A stretch of DNA of 64,000 nt from a virus, in IMG/VR virus record IMGVR_UViG_3300049734_000491, positions 1 through 64,000 of that record, one strand, 5' to 3'. How positions within the stretch are numbered: position 1 is the stretch's first letter; the number at the start of each line of letters is the position of its first letter. Positions 22,777-28,093 of the stretch are shown here, one piece after another. Under the pieces are notes generated by a model. It was not told the origin of the DNA. It worked only from the letters and a program-made list of their open reading frames with translations, and ran no database searches. Both the position numbers and the translations under genes were made by a program.

Positions 22777-22935
22777 TCAGAGAGCTGCCACCGCCCGTTC
22801 GATGCGCCGCTCCTGCCACGCGATGGCTTCGGCCAGCCGCTGCGGGTCGGGGGAGTCACCGCGCATCTGGATGGTGACGAGGTTGAAGTGGCACTGGAGC
22901 GCGTGCACCAGCTCGTCGCGAGGGTCGTACTTCAT
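22777..22935 (-). CDS. small helical protein
   Basis: The 52-residue protein MKYDPRDELVHALQCHFNLV... has two predicted helices, the second charged (LAEAIAWQERRIERAV). Standard leader GAAAGGACCACGACC. Confidence 0.65.
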   Translation of the reverse strand: MKYDPRDELVHALQCHFNLVTIQMRGDSPDPQRLAEAIAWQERRIERAVAAL

Positions 22936-22969
22936 GGTCGTGGTCCTTTCGTCGTCGTTGTTGTGGTAC

Positions 22970-23000
22970 ATGATAGGGGATGATTCTCGATCGGCGCCAA
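22970..23000 (-). promoter_or_regulatory. weak promoter for the 22777-22935 gene
   Basis: TATCAT (22970-22975) with a poorly matching TTGGCG (22995-23000) at 19 bp. Confidence 0.4.
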
Positions 23001-23018
23001 TCGGATTCTGAGGAGCTC

Positions 23019-23177
23019 TCAGCCTGCGATGGCTACCTTGAGAAGCCTGTCGTACAGGTACCACCGGCTCCGGGGTACGGAGCGAGCCAACTCGTTCTCA
23101 GCCCGCTCGAGGTTGGTGAACCGCTGGCCGCGGCTGGAAGGGTTCTCTCTGTCCTTGATTTCGTATCGCAGCTTCAT
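23019..23177 (-). CDS. small basic protein, leaderless
   Basis: The 52-residue protein MKLRYEIKDRENPSSRGQRF... is basic, with a strand, a helix (FTNLERAENELARSV) and a C-terminal WYLYDRLLKV segment. ATG lies 8 nt past the -10 with no ribosome site, so leaderless translation is likely. Confidence 0.6.
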   Translation of the reverse strand: MKLRYEIKDRENPSSRGQRFTNLERAENELARSVPRSRWYLYDRLLKVAIAG

Positions 23178-23184
23178 GGGGATC

Positions 23185-23214
23185 ATGATAGTTCATGGTT
23201 TGTAGTCAATGCAA
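23185..23214 (-). promoter_or_regulatory. promoter for the leaderless 23019-23177 gene
   Basis: TTGCAT (23209-23214), 18 bp, TATCAT (23185-23190). Confidence 0.5.
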
Positions 23215-23232
23215 GTCGGCGGCCGGCCTGGG

Positions 23233-23338
23233 TGAGCTGGAGCTCAGAAATGCCGGCTGGATATTTTTGGGCAGGCTTCGGCCCTCCTCTCAGAGTCCTC
23301 ACTCCCTCTGAGCAGTTGGTCATCGTGGATCGCTGTAT
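23233..23338 (-). ncRNA. structured small RNA, copy B
   Basis: The transcript begins a few bases before CGATCC, directly under the promoter at 23345-23373, leaving no room for a ribosome site. CGATCC-N2-GATGACC is followed by the stem CTCAGAG/CTCTGAG (23306-23312 with 23289-23295), a GGAGTGAGGA loop, GAGGGCCGAAGCCTGC and AAAAATATC, and ends at TGAGCTCCAGCTCA (23233-23246). Compared with copy A the stem differs at three positions on both sides and still pairs. A 44-codon frame overlaps but has no initiation signal. Confidence 0.65.
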
Positions 23339-23344
23339 GGGTAC

Positions 23345-23373
23345 AGTATAGGGGATTATTTGTAAGCTGTCCA
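23345..23373 (-). promoter_or_regulatory. promoter for RNA copy B
   Basis: TGGACA (23368-23373), 17 bp, TATACT (23345-23350). Confidence 0.75.
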
Positions 23374-23399
23374 GCCGACCCCTGAGGGCCGGCCTAGGA

Positions 23400-23639
23400 T
23401 CAGCCTCGAGGTCCGGTCGTCATGATCTCCCCGGTGTGGACCAGCTCGGAGAGCTCAGCCATGATCCGGAACCTGATGACTCGGCGAGCCGCCACATCGA
23501 GGCGGTCCGCGAAGTCGGTTGTGTCCGCCGACGGGAACTCCGCGCAGAACTTGGCGAAGCCCTCGGTCATGTTCTTGAGGATCTGTTCGGCCTCGGCCAG
23601 GTCCTGGCGAGCCTCGAGCAGATTGAGCGTTGTGTTCAC
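23400..23639 (-). CDS. small helical protein
   Basis: The 79-residue protein has three predicted helices (LLEARQDLAEAEQILKNM; FADRLDVAARRVIRF; MAELSELVHTG). Starts after GAAAGGCAGACAGTG. Unknown function. Confidence 0.65.
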   Translation of the reverse strand: MNTTLNLLEARQDLAEAEQILKNMTEGFAKFCAEFPSADTTDFADRLDVAARRVIRFRIMAELSELVHTGEIMTTGPRG

Positions 23640-23675
23640 TGTCTGCCTTTCGTGGTTGTCGTGGTTGATGAGGTC

Positions 23676-23704
23676 AGTATAGGGGATATTTCTGAGACTG
23701 TCAA
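23676..23704 (-). promoter_or_regulatory. promoter for the 23400-23639 gene
   Basis: TTGACA (23699-23704), 17 bp, TATACT (23676-23681). It lies 24 bp beyond the 3' end of tRNA-Cys. Confidence 0.8.
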
Positions 23705-23727
23705 CTCTAGCATGAGCTCGAGCTCAG

Positions 23728-23798
23728 AGCTGCCGGCGGGAGTCGAACCCGCGTCCCGGGCTTTGCAGGCCCGTGCCTCACCGCTCGGCCACGGCAGC
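23728..23798 (-). tRNA. tRNA-Cys (anticodon GCA)
   Basis: The cloverleaf is complete: acceptor GCTGCCG/CGGCAGC, D arm GCC...GGC, anticodon arm CGGGC-CTGCAAA-GCCCG, T arm GCGGG-TTCGACT-CCCGC, and discriminator T as usual for Cys. No CCA is encoded. It lies 5 bp after the small basic gene ending at 23804 and is probably transcribed with it from the promoter at 23957. It is the only tRNA I find in the window. Confidence 0.95.
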
Positions 23799-23803
23799 GT
23801 GTT

Positions 23804-23950
23804 TCAGTAGGAACCCTTGCGGCACGCCTTGCGGGAGGCTTCCTTGCGCCGGTCCTTGAAGGTGTGCGCCCGCTGGGAGATGCGCTGCATCCGAACCTCC
23901 AGCCGGGGCGTCTCGAACTTCGTCGACTTCTTGGGCTTGCTCTTTGCCAT
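23804..23950 (-). CDS. small very basic protein, leaderless
   Basis: The 48-residue protein MAKSKPKKSTKFETPRLEV... ends with a Lys/Arg-rich helix (FKDRRKEASRKACRKGSY). About a third of residues are basic, suggesting nucleic-acid binding. ATG is 7 nt past the -10, so translation is probably leaderless; the tRNA follows on the same transcript. Confidence 0.7.
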   Translation of the reverse strand: MAKSKPKKSTKFETPRLEVRMQRISQRAHTFKDRRKEASRKACRKGSY

Positions 23951-23956
23951 AAGGGT

Positions 23957-23986
23957 AGTATAGGGGATGGCTCTGATAGTGTGCAA
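23957..23986 (-). promoter_or_regulatory. promoter for the basic protein and tRNA-Cys
   Basis: TTGCAC (23981-23986), 18 bp, TATACT (23957-23962). Confidence 0.6.
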
Positions 23987-24008
23987 GTCGAGGCCGGCCT
24001 GGCTGAGC

Positions 24009-24293
24009 TCAGTCCCGGCTCAGCCGGCTCCGCAGCCTCGGCGACTGCTCGAGCCAGTCGGGGCTCTCGTTCAGCGGGCAGGGGTGGAAGTCGGCCCGAA
24101 CCAGCTCGCGCCCGAGCCGGAGCTCCACACAACCGATGCAGAGCATCCCGTCGCCGATGCGAGGGCCGATGCCAGTGAGGTCCCAGACCTCGTCCTCGAG
24201 CTGGTAGTACTCACCGATGTCCAGGGTGTTCACGCCGCAGTCAGCACACTCGAACTCGACGAGGGGGGCATTTTGTGGGTATGGATTGGTCAT
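24009..24293 (-). CDS. zinc-ribbon protein
   Basis: The 94-residue protein has CADC near residue 16 and CIGC near residue 52, a plausible four-Cys zinc site. Starts after GGAAATC. No array promoter is visible upstream, because the plus-strand HNH gene begins only 30 bp away and may have displaced it. Confidence 0.65.
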   Translation of the reverse strand: MTNPYPQNAPLVEFECADCGVNTLDIGEYYQLEDEVWDLTGIGPRIGDGMLCIGCVELRLGRELVRADFHPCPLNESPDWLEQSPRLRSRLSRD

Positions 24294-24323
24294 GATTTCC
24301 TTTGTTGATTACCGTATCCGATC

Positions 24324-24755
24324 ATGGAGTCGTGGCCAGAGAGTGTTCGGCTGTCGACCAGAGAGTGCTGGTCATGGCCCGTAGAGACTGCTTACCGTCG
24401 AGATGGCCGTGCCACAGCTAGTAAGCAGTACATCTATCGGCTGCTCTACTTGATGTTGGTTGATCCGGATTTGTCAGATGACTTGGTATTGCACCATTTG
24501 TGTGGCAATGCGTGGTGTGTAAATCCTTGGCATCTCATTACCAAGACTCCAGCCGAACATGCTGCGGAGCACTTGGCTGAGCGGAACGCTCGCCGGCGGA
24601 AGCACACCTGTAAGAACGGCCACGACATGGACGATCCTGGGAATGTGGGCACCTTCACTCGAATGAAGGATGGAGAGGCTCGTGAGGAGCGTTACTGCCG
24701 AGCCTGCCGAGCTCTTTGGAAGAAGCGTCGGCAGGCTCGTCAGCGTGGTCTATGA
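24324..24755 (+). CDS. HNH homing-type endonuclease on the opposite strand
   Basis: The 143-residue protein has the core LHHLCGNAWCVNPWHLITKT, preceded by an aromatic helix, and a C-terminal CKNGHDM...RYCRACRALWKKRR zinc-ribbon. It is the only plus-strand gene inside the 24-26 kb minus array and is convergent with the gene ending at 24750. Insertion of a mobile endonuclease is the simplest reading. Confidence 0.88.
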   Translation: MESWPESVRLSTRECWSWPVETAYRRDGRATASKQYIYRLLYLMLVDPDLSDDLVLHHLCGNAWCVNPWHLITKTPAEHAAEHLAERNARRRKHTCKNGHDMDDPGNVGTFTRMKDGEAREERYCRACRALWKKRRQARQRGL

Positions 24756-25322
24756 GACCTTCCCGCGCTTTGCGAGGATGGCCTCAGCTTCGGCCATGGT
24801 GGGGTAATGCCACCCGTTGTTCTTGCTGCACACCGGCCCGTAGCCAGCGGCGAGCGAGCGGCGGTCCTCAAGGTCGGCGAAGCAGTTGATGCACTGCATG
24901 TACTCCCAGCCCCACAGGCGGGCCTGCTCGTCGCTCATCAGCGTGTCGGCCGTGAGGGTGCGGAGGCCCTTCTTGCCTCGGTAGAGCCAGTGCCAGTCGC
25001 CATCCTCGGCCACGAGCTCCTTGCCCACGATCTGGCCGGTGTTGCGGGTGGCGATGACTCGGATGATCGCACCGTCGAGCGGGCGGACGTGGAGGCCCTT
25101 GGGCGGGTCCTCGCCACGGTGGGCGGCGGGCAGGCGGGTGGCGGCCTTGGCCAGCACCTTCGCGTGCATGGACCGTGCGGCCGCTTCCTGCTTCGGCGAG
25201 AGCCGGTGAGTGTCGAGGTACTGACGGGAGAGGCTCTGGGCGAAATCCGACCAGGTCTGGTCGTGCAGCCAGTCGGCGAGCTCGTCGAGGGTGATCGTGG
25301 TCTCTGTCGTGGTCTCGTTCAT
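24750..25322 (-). CDS. DUF6011-like zinc-finger protein, leaderless
   Basis: The 190-residue protein has N-terminal helices, a middle segment LHVRPLDGAIIRVIATRNTGQIVGKELV, and a C-terminal CINCFADLEDRRSLAAGYGPVC finger of the DUF6011 type (CxxCxxxLxDxxSxxxGxGPxC). ATG is 8 nt past the -10. Role unknown; such fingers are common in phage accessory genes. Confidence 0.7.
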   Translation of the reverse strand: MNETTTETTITLDELADWLHDQTWSDFAQSLSRQYLDTHRLSPKQEAAARSMHAKVLAKAATRLPAAHRGEDPPKGLHVRPLDGAIIRVIATRNTGQIVGKELVAEDGDWHWLYRGKKGLRTLTADTLMSDEQARLWGWEYMQCINCFADLEDRRSLAAGYGPVCSKNNGWHYPTMAEAEAILAKRGKVS

Positions 25323-25329
25323 GAGGGTC

Positions 25330-25358
25330 AGTGTAGTCCTTGGTTCGTCGTCTGTCAA
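25330..25358 (-). promoter_or_regulatory. promoter for the leaderless DUF6011-like gene
   Basis: TTGACA (25353-25358), 17 bp, TACACT (25330-25335). Confidence 0.8.
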
Positions 25359-25376
25359 GTCAGCCTGTCCACCAGC

Positions 25377-25559
25377 TCAGAAGCAGGTGTCACAGGTGCA
25401 GTGCGAGCGCCGACCGGACTGGCAGCGGGTGCTGGCATCGTGGCTGGGGCCGAACGGAACGCGGCCGGTTTCGTTGGCCTTGGCTCGATCACGGTCACAG
25501 GTGGGGCACTCACCCTCGGGGGCGAAGACTCGGTTGAGGTAGTCCTGGTCGGGATGCAC
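25377..25559 (-). CDS. small Cys-rich protein, GTG start
   Basis: The 60-residue protein contains ECPTCDRDRAKANETGRVPFG and a C-terminal CQSGRRSHCTCDTCF; six or more cysteines indicate one or two zinc sites. GTG follows GAAAGGACCACC. Confidence 0.7.
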   Translation of the reverse strand: MHPDQDYLNRVFAPEGECPTCDRDRAKANETGRVPFGPSHDASTRCQSGRRSHCTCDTCF

Positions 25560-25590
25560 GGTGGTCCTTTCGTCGTCGTTGTTGGAGGTC

Positions 25591-25619
25591 AGCATAGGGG
25601 ATATTTCCCGTACTGTCAA
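25591..25619 (-). promoter_or_regulatory. promoter for the 25377-25559 gene
   Basis: TTGACA (25614-25619), 17 bp, TATGCT (25591-25596). Confidence 0.8.
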
Positions 25620-25648
25620 CTCGGGGGCCGGCCAGGCCGGGCCCGAGC

Positions 25649-25801
25649 TCAGGAGCTCGAGCCCAACCGAGCCTCGGCCTCGGCGCGGGCGTCGGCGCAA
25701 GCCTGCCGAATCTTCTCGGCGAACTCGGCGAACCGATCCCAGTCGGCCTCGGTGCAGTTCTCCCAGAAGGCCGTTCTCTTGTCGGTGGCGGGCATGTCCA
25801 T
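25649..25801 (-). CDS. small helical protein
   Basis: The 50-residue protein MDMPATDKRTAFWENCTEADW... is an Ala/Glu/Arg-rich helix (FAEFAEKIRQACADARAEAEARL). Starts after GAAAGGACCGGACG. Unknown function. Confidence 0.6.
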   Translation of the reverse strand: MDMPATDKRTAFWENCTEADWDRFAEFAEKIRQACADARAEAEARLGSSS

Positions 25802-25839
25802 CGTCCGGTCCTTTCGTCGGTGTCGTGGTCAGTGAGGTC

Positions 25840-25868
25840 AGTATAGGTCATGGCTATCTGACCGTCAA
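25840..25868 (-). promoter_or_regulatory. promoter for the 25649-25801 gene
   Basis: TTGACG (25863-25868), 17 bp, TATACT (25840-25845). Confidence 0.75.
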
Positions 25869-25876
25869 GTTCGGTT

Positions 25877-26341
25877 TGAGCTCCAGCTCAGCGAGCTGGT
25901 CCTCGAGCCAGAGAGGCGGTGGGAACCCCGGGCCGGGACTGCTTCGGCGCTACTTCCCCGGCAGGCGTGCACACCTCCGGTTACCTCACGACTCGGTGGG
26001 CCCGTTCTCCCCGTTCGCTCCCCTTACCGTTCGGGCTCCACCACCTTCATGAGTCGAGGATTTTCGACCGTAGGGCGTTTCACAGCCGTACTTGCGAGGG
26101 CACCTCCGGGGTCCCGGAGTTCTCATCGCTTCTCTGTGCGTTGGCCGTGGGGAGATTTCTCTCCCCGTGGCCGGCGAGTTCAGCGGGAATGGCTCTGTGG
26201 CTCGCGATGCCACTCGGCTCCCGGAGGACTTTCGGGCGTGTCCCCACTCACCCTCGGACTATCAATCTGGCGACCACCTCCGTTCGGGGCACTCCTACCG
26301 CCGTTTCGACCGTCGTGCGGAGTGCTTTGCTGTTGTTGTTG
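25877..26341 (-). ncRNA. candidate large structured non-coding RNA (about 465 nt)
   Basis: A consensus promoter (26348-26376) drives a region with no credible gene. Pairings: GCACTCC/GGAGTGC (26289-26295, 26319-26325); a 13-bp stem including two G-U pairs with a GAAA loop in the RNA (26143-26172); CTCCGGG/CCCGGAG (26104-26119); a composite hairpin where CGACTC-GGTGG-GCCC pairs with GGGC-t-CCACC and GAGTCG (25984-26059); GCCGGG/CCCGGC (25932-25962). It ends at TGAGCTCCAGCTCA (25877-25890), the hairpin that also ends copies A and B. It is not RNase P RNA or tmRNA by any motif I know. Confidence 0.6.
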
Positions 26342-26347
26342 TAGAGC

Positions 26348-26376
26348 AGTATAGGGGATGGTTTCCCCGTTGTCAA
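26348..26376 (-). promoter_or_regulatory. promoter for the large structured RNA
   Basis: TTGACA (26371-26376), 17 bp, TATACT (26348-26353). A CTACAACAACAACAGC leader follows. Confidence 0.8.
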
Positions 26377-26525
26377 CTCGGCGGTCGGTGACCCTCGAGC
26401 TTCCTCAGGAAGCCGAGTCTCCGACTCCGCCGTGCGTCGGCGCTGCCGACCGTCCAGGTCTGTCGGACGGCCTCAGCCAACTGGCGCCGGAGCTCGGCGC
26501 GGTCGGCGTTGTAGTCGGCGCTCAT
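26373..26525 (-). CDS. small basic helical protein
   Basis: The 50-residue protein MSADYNADRAELRRQLAEAVR... has an Arg-rich C-terminus (ARRSRRLGFLRKLEGHR). Coupled by ATGA to the 26522-26695 gene. Possibly nucleic-acid binding. Confidence 0.6.
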   Translation of the reverse strand: MSADYNADRAELRRQLAEAVRQTWTVGSADARRSRRLGFLRKLEGHRPPS

Positions 26526-26695
26526 GCCGACCGCCGTCGGTACTCGGCCAGCGTGATCGTGCCGCGCTCGTCGTCCTCGAGGACCGTGGCTCGGTCCCAG
26601 AAGCGGGACGTGCCGGTGTAGGTCCCAGCGGGATCGCCGGTGTTCCGACGACCGGTCCGACCGGCGAGGCGGGCGGTGGGTTCGTTGTTGTTCAT
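26522..26695 (-). CDS. small protein, leaderless
   Basis: The 57-residue protein begins MNNNEPTARLAGRTGRRNTG, has a Thr/Gly/Arg-rich N-terminus, and ends with a short acidic segment and LAEYRRRSA. ATG is 8 nt beyond the -10; another ATG at 26704 lies inside the -10 itself and is rejected. Confidence 0.6.
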   Translation of the reverse strand: MNNNEPTARLAGRTGRRNTGDPAGTYTGTSRFWDRATVLEDDERGTITLAEYRRRSA

Positions 26696-26702
26696 GTCGG
26701 TC

Positions 26703-26732
26703 ATGATAGGGGATGTTTTTGGGATGGCGCAA
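26703..26732 (-). promoter_or_regulatory. promoter for the leaderless 26522/26373 pair
   Basis: TTGCGC (26727-26732), 18 bp, TATCAT (26703-26708). Weak -35. Confidence 0.4.
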
Positions 26733-26784
26733 ATCGTCGGCCAGCCCTGGATGAGCTCGAACACAGCAAGTCGTTTGTGGTATC

Positions 26785-26813
26785 TTGACGTAGTGGTATC
26801 CATGCACTATCAT
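26785..26813 (+). promoter_or_regulatory. plus-strand promoter for the acidic mini-protein
   Basis: TTGACG (26785-26790), 17 bp, TATCAT (26808-26813), ahead of AGGAAAGGGCAGG-ATG at 26858. Confidence 0.7.
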
Positions 26814-26857
26814 GTACTACATCAAGAGCGGGGAGGGTCTCCGCAGGAAAGGGCAGG

Positions 26858-26995
26858 ATGTACGAGGACAGTCACCTCGAGGCGGACTACGAGGATCGTT
26901 GGATCGCTGACACCGACGTCGATGACTCCGATTGGGAGGACGACTACTCGGACCTGGCCTACGAAGGCAGCGAGCACGCTGAGTTCGACTGGTGA
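26858..26995 (+). CDS. highly acidic 45-residue protein, DNA-mimic-like
   Basis: MYEDSHLEADYEDRWIADTD... contains 12 Asp and 7 Glu in 45 residues with a single Arg and four Trp/Phe near the acidic clusters. Such composition is known from phage DNA-mimic inhibitors (Ocr-like in principle, but much shorter). It has its own plus-strand promoter, a strong ribosome site and a hairpin terminator, so it is an isolated single-gene unit opposed to the surrounding minus array. DNA mimicry is inference. Confidence 0.7.
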   Translation: MYEDSHLEADYEDRWIADTDVDDSDWEDDYSDLAYEGSEHAEFDW

Positions 26996-27004
26996 GGTGA
27001 GGGG

Positions 27005-27022
27005 GCCGGCCGAAAGGCCGGC
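27005..27022. terminator. terminator after the acidic mini-protein gene
   Basis: GCCGGCC-GAAA-GGCCGGC, a perfect 7-bp stem with a tetraloop, 9 bp after the stop codon. Confidence 0.7.
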
Positions 27023-27042
27023 TCCGCCGCGTCCCGGGACAC

Positions 27043-27163
27043 CTCGAGCGGAGCTCGAGCTGCCGGCGGCGCGTTCGGGAATACCGCGGATATTTTTCCG
27101 CAGGTTTCGGCCCTCGCCTCCCGGTATCCCTCGCCGGCGGGTTTCGTCATCTCGGATCGCTTG
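27043..27163 (-). ncRNA. structured small RNA, copy C
   Basis: The transcript begins a few bases before CGATCC, under the promoter at 27170-27198. It shares CGATCC-N2-GATGAC and GAGGGCCGAA-ACCTGC plus AAAAATATC with copy B (nearly identical over about 27 bases on the 3' side). The central hairpin has changed sequence (CCGG...CCGG with a GA-rich loop) and is less clear. A CTCGAG-CGGAG-CTCGAG hairpin (27043-27059) marks the probable 3' end. An open frame beginning MTKPAGEGYREA runs through it but lacks a ribosome site. Confidence 0.5.
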
Positions 27164-27169
27164 AATGTC

Positions 27170-27198
27170 AGTATAGGGGATGGACTTGAACTTGTCAA
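27170..27198 (-). promoter_or_regulatory. promoter for RNA copy C, inside a palindrome
   Basis: TTGACA (27193-27198), 17 bp, TATACT (27170-27175). Arms GGGGATGGACTTG/CAAGCCCATCCCC. Confidence 0.75.
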
Positions 27199-27217
27199 GC
27201 CCATCCCCGGAGGCAGC

Positions 27218-27439
27218 TCAGGGGAGCTCGTCCCAGGCCGCGAGCAGGGCGTCCACGGGGTACTCGACTCGGAAGTCGCCGACCACGATGTTCTCGCAGG
27301 TGGTCACTCGGACGATGTGGAAGCCGTCCTCGTAACCCACGAACGCTGCGTAGATGCTCACGAAGGTGGGGTCGGCGGGGACGTACTCCGTGGCCGAGAG
27401 GGGCAGGTGGGCGATTTCTTCGGCGTGGTCGATTGCCAT
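27218..27439 (-). CDS. hypothetical protein behind a structured leader
   Basis: The 73-residue protein MAIDHAEEIAHLPLSATEYV... has a strand-rich middle (GFHIVRVTTCENIVVGDFRVEYPV). Starts after AAAGAGACCG. Its mRNA leader of about 165 nt is strongly structured (27468-27604), unlike the short array leaders. Confidence 0.65.
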   Translation of the reverse strand: MAIDHAEEIAHLPLSATEYVPADPTFVSIYAAFVGYEDGFHIVRVTTCENIVVGDFRVEYPVDALLAAWDELP

Positions 27440-27467
27440 CGGTCTCTTTCTTGGTCGGTGGTTAGGC

Positions 27468-27604
27468 CACCAAGGAGCTCAGGTCTGCAGCCCCGAGCGC
27501 CGTCCGAAGGAGAGCGGTGCAAACCACCGGCTTACGCACGACTCACCAGACACGATGCTGGAGGGGTGACAACCGTTTGCACTTCGGTCGGTTTTTCCTT
27601 GGTG
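27468..27604 (-). promoter_or_regulatory. structured 5' leader with nested stems
   Basis: CACCAAGGA (27596-27604 read on the minus strand) pairs perfectly over 9 bp with TCCTTGGTG (27468-27476). Inside it, GTGCAAAC/GTTTGCAC (27575-27582 with 27517-27524) pairs perfectly over 8 bp. A closed multi-branched leader between promoter and ribosome site suggests a riboswitch-like or protein-binding regulator, or a separate small RNA. I recognise no known riboswitch class. Confidence 0.55.
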
Positions 27605-27609
27605 AGAGC

Positions 27610-27638
27610 AGTATAGGGGATAGTTTTGAGGCTGTCAA
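27610..27638 (-). promoter_or_regulatory. promoter for the structured leader and 27218-27439 gene
   Basis: TTGACA (27633-27638), 17 bp, TATACT (27610-27615). This is the right-most promoter of the array. Confidence 0.8.
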
Positions 27639-27729
27639 GTCGGCAGGAGCTCTGACTCAACTAGGGGGGAATTTGTCGAGTTCGGGGCCATTCCGCCGTG
27701 AATTGGCTGGGATCGCTTATGCTTCCGCT

Positions 27730-28092
27730 GTGCCGTCCACAGTCCAGAGAGCTCTGCACCTCGTGCCGAAGCCAGAGCCAGAGCCGGCCCTCGAGCCCGT
27801 GAACCTGCGGGATGTGATGGAGTTGGCTGTCGGAGCTCTGGCTGTGTCCCGGATAGCTCGCCTCGTGGTTGACGACGAGATCTCGAAGCCCATCAGAGAA
27901 GCTGTCTCGAAGACCTGGCCGGGGAGCCCGCTCGAGACCTTGATCGGGTGCCGGGCCTGTGTTTCGGTGTGGGGAGCCGGCTTGGTTGTCGCCAACCTCG
28001 TTCCCCGGAAGGTCCGGCTGCTCCTAGCTCTGTCGGAGGTCGCCGTGATGGTGGAGCGGATGATCGATCGCCCGTCCACGAGGGAGTGGTGA
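27730..28092 (+). CDS. DUF1360 membrane protein
   Basis: The 120-residue protein has the DUF1360 outline: ALAVSRIARLVVDDEISKPIREAV, then LIGCRACVSVWGAGLVVANL and a second hydrophobic stretch VRLLLALSEVAVM. DUF1360 proteins are small phage or bacterial membrane proteins, often near portal or terminase genes. GTG 27730 is chosen because it lies 7 nt after TATGCT, like the leaderless genes of the array, though no -35 is visible. It is the first gene of the long plus-strand virion operon. Confidence 0.7.
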   Translation: MPSTVQRALHLVPKPEPEPALEPVNLRDVMELAVGALAVSRIARLVVDDEISKPIREAVSKTWPGSPLETLIGCRACVSVWGAGLVVANLVPRKVRLLLALSEVAVMVERMIDRPSTREW

Positions 28093-28093
28093 C

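Noticed and set aside
24306-24330. Array promoter for the 24009-24293 gene
   Set aside because: No -10/-35 pair with suitable spacing was found in the 30 bp before the HNH gene.
25986-26213. 75-codon minus-strand frame inside the large RNA region
   Set aside because: Gly/Arg/Pro-rich composition expected of translated structured RNA; no ribosome site; the hairpins explain the region better.
25877-26341. RNase P RNA, tmRNA or group I intron
   Set aside because: None of the diagnostic conserved segments (for example GAGGAAAGTCC of RNase P, or a tRNA-like end of tmRNA) is present.
26959-27204. 81-codon frame through RNA copy C
   Set aside because: No ribosome site, the transcript would start only about 20 nt before its internal ATG, and the matching positions in A and B covary as base pairs rather than keeping codons.
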